From Pseudomonas entomophila (GTDB lineage: Bacteria; Pseudomonadota; Gammaproteobacteria; Pseudomonadales; Pseudomonadaceae), in assembly GCF_023277925.1 (NCBI RefSeq), contig NZ_CP063832.1, positions 248,001 to 312,000 of the forward strand: 64,000 nt of DNA. Direction: 5' to 3'. Each line of letters begins with the position of its first letter. The stretch's first letter is position 1. A program made the translations under genes and the position numbers. The notes under the pieces are model-generated. The model saw only the letters and a list, made by a program, of their open reading frames with translations. It ran no database searches and had not been told where the DNA came from. Below are positions 62,217 through 64,000 of the stretch, in pieces.

Positions 62217-62972
62217 ATGGCGATGGAGCGGGAAGAGCGGCTGCTGGCCCGAGTCGAAGATGCCTTTGGCGTGATCAGCGTGTACGAGGTGGAGGATTAC
62301 CGCTTCCTCGAGTTCGGTGATGCCATCGAGCAAAGCTGCACCTTCGTCGCCGACCCCAGCTGGCTGGAGTACGACTACACCCGCGCGATGCTGGTCGGCG
62401 CGTTGTGCCATGAGCAGCCGGAGAGTGCGCTGTTCCTGGGCCTGGGCGCCGGCACTCTCACCCAAGCCTGCCTGAAGTATCTACCGCTGGAGGATGTCGA
62501 GGCCATCGAACTGCGCCCGGACGTGCCGCGCCTGGCCATGGAGTACATGGGGCTGGACGACGACCCGCGCCTTTATGTGCGGGTGGGGGATGCCATTGAG
62601 CTGCTGCCCACGGCGGAAAAGGCCGACCTGCTGTTCGTCGACCTGTATACCGACACCGGGCCTGGGGTCGGGCACCTGGCTTGGGGCTTCCTGGAGAATT
62701 GCCAGAAGCAGCTCAACCCCGGTGGCTGGCTGGTGATCAACCAGTGGGCGGGGGATGATGGCCGACCATTGGGGGCGGCGTTGCTGCGTGGCCTGTACCA
62801 CCGGCACTACTGGGAGCTGCCGGTGAAGGAGGGCAACGTGATCCTGCTGGTGCCGGCCGATCTCGAGCAAACGCTGGATATCGACGGGCTGCGGGTTCGG
62901 GCCGAAGTGCTGGCGCCGCAGTTGGGGTATTCGCTGGAGTACCTGATCAAAGAGGTTCGCCCGGCGACCTGA
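62217..62972 (+). CDS. Spermidine-synthase-like protein
   Basis: A 251-residue protein with a Rossmann SAM-type fold: [20 protein letters not shown] (glycine loop near residue 70), [22 protein letters not shown] and [13 protein letters not shown]. It lacks the full polyamine-binding set of SpeE, so it may be a methyltransferase-like relative. The ATG at 62217 follows TAGGTGGTAGGG. Confidence 0.8.
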   Translation: MAMEREERLLARVEDAFGVISVYEVEDYRFLEFGDAIEQSCTFVADPSWLEYDYTRAMLVGALCHEQPESALFLGLGAGTLTQACLKYLPLEDVEAIELRPDVPRLAMEYMGLDDDPRLYVRVGDAIELLPTAEKADLLFVDLYTDTGPGVGHLAWGFLENCQKQLNPGGWLVINQWAGDDGRPLGAALLRGLYHRHYWELPVKEGNVILLVPADLEQTLDIDGLRVRAEVLAPQLGYSLEYLIKEVRPAT

Positions 62973-62978
62973 GCCGCC

Positions 62979-63048
62979 AGGTTCGCCGGCAAACCGGCTC
63001 CTGCGAACCGTGCGTTCTCCCCCAAATGGCCGGCTTGCCGGCGAACAG
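62979..63048. repeat. REP pair
   Basis: ttcgccggcaaaccggctcctg and ccggcttgccggcgaa separated by about 30 bp. Confidence 0.75.
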
Positions 63049-63137
63049 TGATGGAAACGATTCAGCGCCTCGGCAAGGGTGGCCACCTGATGGCCCTTTT
63101 GCTCGAAATATTTCTCACGGTTTTCGCCAGATTCGGG

Positions 63138-63143
63138 TATAGT
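63138..63143 (+). promoter_or_regulatory. Candidate -10 element of the deaD transcript
   Basis: TATAGT followed by acgcgcc; transcription would begin near 63150 and give a leader of about 210 nt. Confidence 0.45.
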
Positions 63144-63157
63144 ACGCGCCGGTCTTT

Positions 63158-63363
63158 TAGCGGACCTCAAATCAGGTGGTGCAAATCCTCCGAACCCAGC
63201 TTCGGCTGCGCGTCCGCTAGGCGGACCTTCCCAAGACGTTCCTATTTCAATCGTTTTCGCAAATCCCCGCCGCCAAAGCTGCCTGGGTGACCGTTTGGTC
63301 TTTCAAGGCATGTGCAGCTTTGGAGCATGGGTCTTTGCGGATGCACCTAGAGGCAGACCCATG
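63158..63363 (+). promoter_or_regulatory. Structured 5' leader of the helicase gene
   Basis: Four nested or adjacent perfect inverted repeats. TAGCGGAC (63158-63165) pairs with GTCCGCTA (63212-63219), enclosing CAGC-TTCG-GCTG (63197-63208). GTCCGC (63212-63217) can alternatively pair with GCGGAC (63221-63226). CCAAAGCTGC (63273-63282) pairs with GCAGCTTTGG (63314-63323). CATGGGTCT (63326-63334) pairs with AGACCCATG (63355-63363), enclosing the start codon. This suggests RNA-level control of translation. Confidence 0.7.
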
Positions 63364-64000
63364 ACCCAGGAAACCGGCGGATTCGCCGCTCTCGAACTCA
63401 ATCCGAACATCGTTGCTGCCGTCCTGGCCACCGGCTATGAAGAGCCGTCGGCCATCCAGCAACAGTCGATCCCGATCATCCTCGCCGGTCACGACATGAT
63501 CGGCCAGGCGCAGACTGGCACCGGCAAGACCGCTGCCTTCGCCCTGCCGATCCTCAACAAGATCGACGTGAGCAAGCGCGAACCGCAAGCCCTGATCCTG
63601 GCGCCAACCCGTGAGTTGGCGCTGCAAGTAGCCACCGCTTTCGAAACCTACGCCAAGCAGATGCCGGGCGTTAACGTGGTGGCTGTGTACGGTGGTGCCC
63701 CGATGGGCCCACAACTGCGTGCCATTCGCAATGGCGCACAGATCGTCGTCGCCACCCCGGGCCGCCTGTGCGACCACCTGCGTCGCGACGAGAAAGTCCT
63801 GTCCACCGTGCAGTACCTGGTACTGGACGAAGCCGACGAAATGCTCAAGCTGGGCTTCATGGACGACCTCGAAGTGATCTTCGATGCCATCCCTGCCTCG
63901 CGCCAGACCGTGCTGTTCTCCGCCACCCTGCCGTCGTCGATCCGTTCGATCGCCGAGCGTCACCTGCGCGAGCCCAAGCACGTCAAGATCCAGAGCAAGA
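63361..64000 (+). CDS. deaD: DEAD-box ATP-dependent RNA helicase, N-terminal part (runs off the window)
   Basis: 213 codons are visible: MTQETGGFAALELNPNIVAAV, Q motif GYEEPSAIQQQSIP, Walker A GQAQTGTGKTAAF, motif Ia APTRELALQ, motif Ib TPGRL, Walker B VLDEADEML and SAT in LFSATLP, in the order of RecA domain 1 of DEAD-box helicases. The style fits DeaD/CsdA, a cold-shock and ribosome-assembly helicase; the C-terminal domain that would confirm this is outside. SD GAGG lies in the loop of the start-codon hairpin. Confidence 0.85.
   Translation, partial: MTQETGGFAALELNPNIVAAVLATGYEEPSAIQQQSIPIILAGHDMIGQAQTGTGKTAAFALPILNKIDVSKREPQALILAPTRELALQVATAFETYAKQMPGVNVVAVYGGAPMGPQLRAIRNGAQIVVATPGRLCDHLRRDEKVLSTVQYLVLDEADEMLKLGFMDDLEVIFDAIPASRQTVLFSATLPSSIRSIAERHLREPKHVKIQSK

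Overview
The window looks like a chromosomal segment of a fluorescent Pseudomonas, probably of the P. putida/entomophila/mosselii group. The basis is high-GC coding style, many Pseudomonas-type REP palindromes, a bacteriophage-targeted tRNA-Ser, an aprA-aprI-aprD-aprE-aprF serralysin cluster, and an EarP/EF-P pair with Arg32. The species call is inference; no database was searched.

Layout. 1-19.4 kb is core genome: the 5' end of folE, an Smr protein, prmB, aroC, an MFS transporter followed by a degenerate acireductone-dioxygenase-like cupin, an ankyrin protein, a ZIP transporter, a large LTA-synthase-like phosphoglycerol transferase, an RraB-like protein, a cytochrome c protein, a glutamine amidotransferase, CorA, a PlsC-like acyltransferase and an enoyl-CoA hydratase. 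tRNA-Ser(GGA) lies at 19468-19557.

19.5-38.4 kb is a defective T7-like prophage of about 18.9 kb inserted in the 3' end of that tRNA, bounded by a 39-bp direct repeat. It keeps a tyrosine integrase, a holin-like gene, an HNH endonuclease and the three T7 ejection proteins (gp14-, gp15- and gp16-like, apparently full length). It also keeps a truncated T7-type RNA polymerase, a KilA-N regulator, an unusual fusion of a gp2.5-like ssDNA-binding protein to a gp3.5-like amidase, a serine recombinase, a small rightward regulator cluster and several unrecognised accessory genes. Capsid, portal, tail, terminase and DNA polymerase genes are absent. Five copies of a 17-bp motif sit upstream of leftward units and may be promoters for a T7-type polymerase.

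38.5-48.2 kb is a secretion and iron region: a TonB-dependent siderophore receptor, a small conserved protein, then serralysin AprA, its periplasmic inhibitor AprI and the dedicated type I exporter AprDEF.

48.2-64 kb returns to core genome: an MFS exporter, several LysR regulators paired divergently with a transporter, an SDR or a small protein, a GreA/B-like factor, earP-efp, ohr-ohrR, a TauE/SafE permease, a DUF1127 protein, a YcaQ-like winged-helix protein, class II DAHP synthase and a spermidine-synthase-like protein. The window ends inside a DeaD-type RNA helicase gene whose roughly 215-nt leader is full of strong inverted repeats, one of which encloses the start codon.

The most interesting items are the reduced T7-like element, which could be a decayed prophage or a phage-parasitic island, and the structured deaD leader.
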